Part shown: positions 14,460 through 14,494 of the stretch, piece by piece
Position numbering within the stretch: the first letter of the stretch is position 1
How the letters are laid out: each line of letters opens with the position of its first letter
From: CBDUBU01 sp965365465
GTDB taxonomy: Bacteria > Bacteroidota > Rhodothermia > Rhodothermales > DASSAV01
NCBI GenBank assembly: GCA_965365465.1
Contig: CBDUBU010000080.1
Span: 1-14,494 of the forward strand
DNA length: 14,494 bases
Direction of reading: 5' to 3'
Notes under the pieces: model-generated
What the model saw: only the letters and a program-made list of their open reading frames with translations
Told to the model about the DNA's origin: nothing
The model's database searches: none
Made by a program: the position numbers and the translations under genes

Positions 14460-14494
14460 AGATCGGAAGAGCACACGTCTGAACTCCAGTCACG
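14460..14494 (+). other. Illumina TruSeq adapter remnant at contig end (not genomic)
   Basis: From 14460 the sequence reads AGATCGGAAGAGC, continues ACACGTCT and ends GAACTCCAGTCAC, the standard TruSeq indexed-adapter sequence. One further base (G) would be the first base of an index. The A at 14460 may be the A-tail or genomic. The adapter's minus-strand translation gives the artefactual MCSSDL start seen on the oxidoreductase. Positions 14460-14494 should be trimmed. Confidence 0.97.

Overview
The window is a contig-end piece of a Gram-negative genome. I place it in the Bacteroidota/Rhodothermota part of the FCB group, with moderate confidence. Three things point that way: a bamA gene followed directly by what looks like an OmpH/Skp chaperone gene; an exported protein of the Bacteroidota family usually labelled 'asparagine synthetase B' although it lacks that enzyme's domains; and a near absence of Shine-Dalgarno sequences (a clear one is seen only before the thioesterase, a plausible one before uppS). 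The DNA looks moderately GC-rich, which fits Rhodothermota better than classic low-GC Bacteroidetes, but no marker here settles this.

Layout. Positions 1-6575, minus strand: an envelope-biogenesis cluster reading dxr, rseP, uppS, bamA, ompH-like (cut by the window edge). It joins isoprenoid precursor synthesis (Dxr), the lipid carrier for peptidoglycan and O-antigen (UppS), an intramembrane site-2 protease with two PDZ domains (RseP) and outer-membrane protein insertion (BamA with a periplasmic chaperone). The spacer between rseP and uppS holds two inverted repeats and a candidate promoter, so uppS-bamA may be transcribed separately from dxr-rseP.

Positions 6576-6862: a 287-base divergent intergenic region, the longest stretch without a gene. 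It holds a candidate promoter for the rightward genes and no convincing small gene. No stretch over 300 bases lacks a gene.

Positions 6863-13729, plus strand: an exported TPR-repeat protein and, 48 bases later, an exported protein with a single cysteine in a glutamine-amidotransferase-like elbow. Then come a hotdog acyl-CoA thioesterase, a small outer-membrane beta-barrel-like protein, an RmlD-type SDR reductase and seryl-tRNA synthetase (serS). The first two are probably co-transcribed; the spacers between the others are 67-138 bases and allow internal promoters.

Positions 13772-14459, minus strand: the C-terminal part of a phytoene-desaturase/PYROXD2-like flavin oxidoreductase, convergent with serS. 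Positions 14460-14494 are not genomic: they match the Illumina TruSeq adapter, so the contig truly ends at about 14459. Apart from the adapter, the window looks like ordinary chromosomal housekeeping DNA. I see no tRNA, rRNA, CRISPR array, insertion sequence or prophage gene. The least understood element is the TPR / single-cysteine exported pair.
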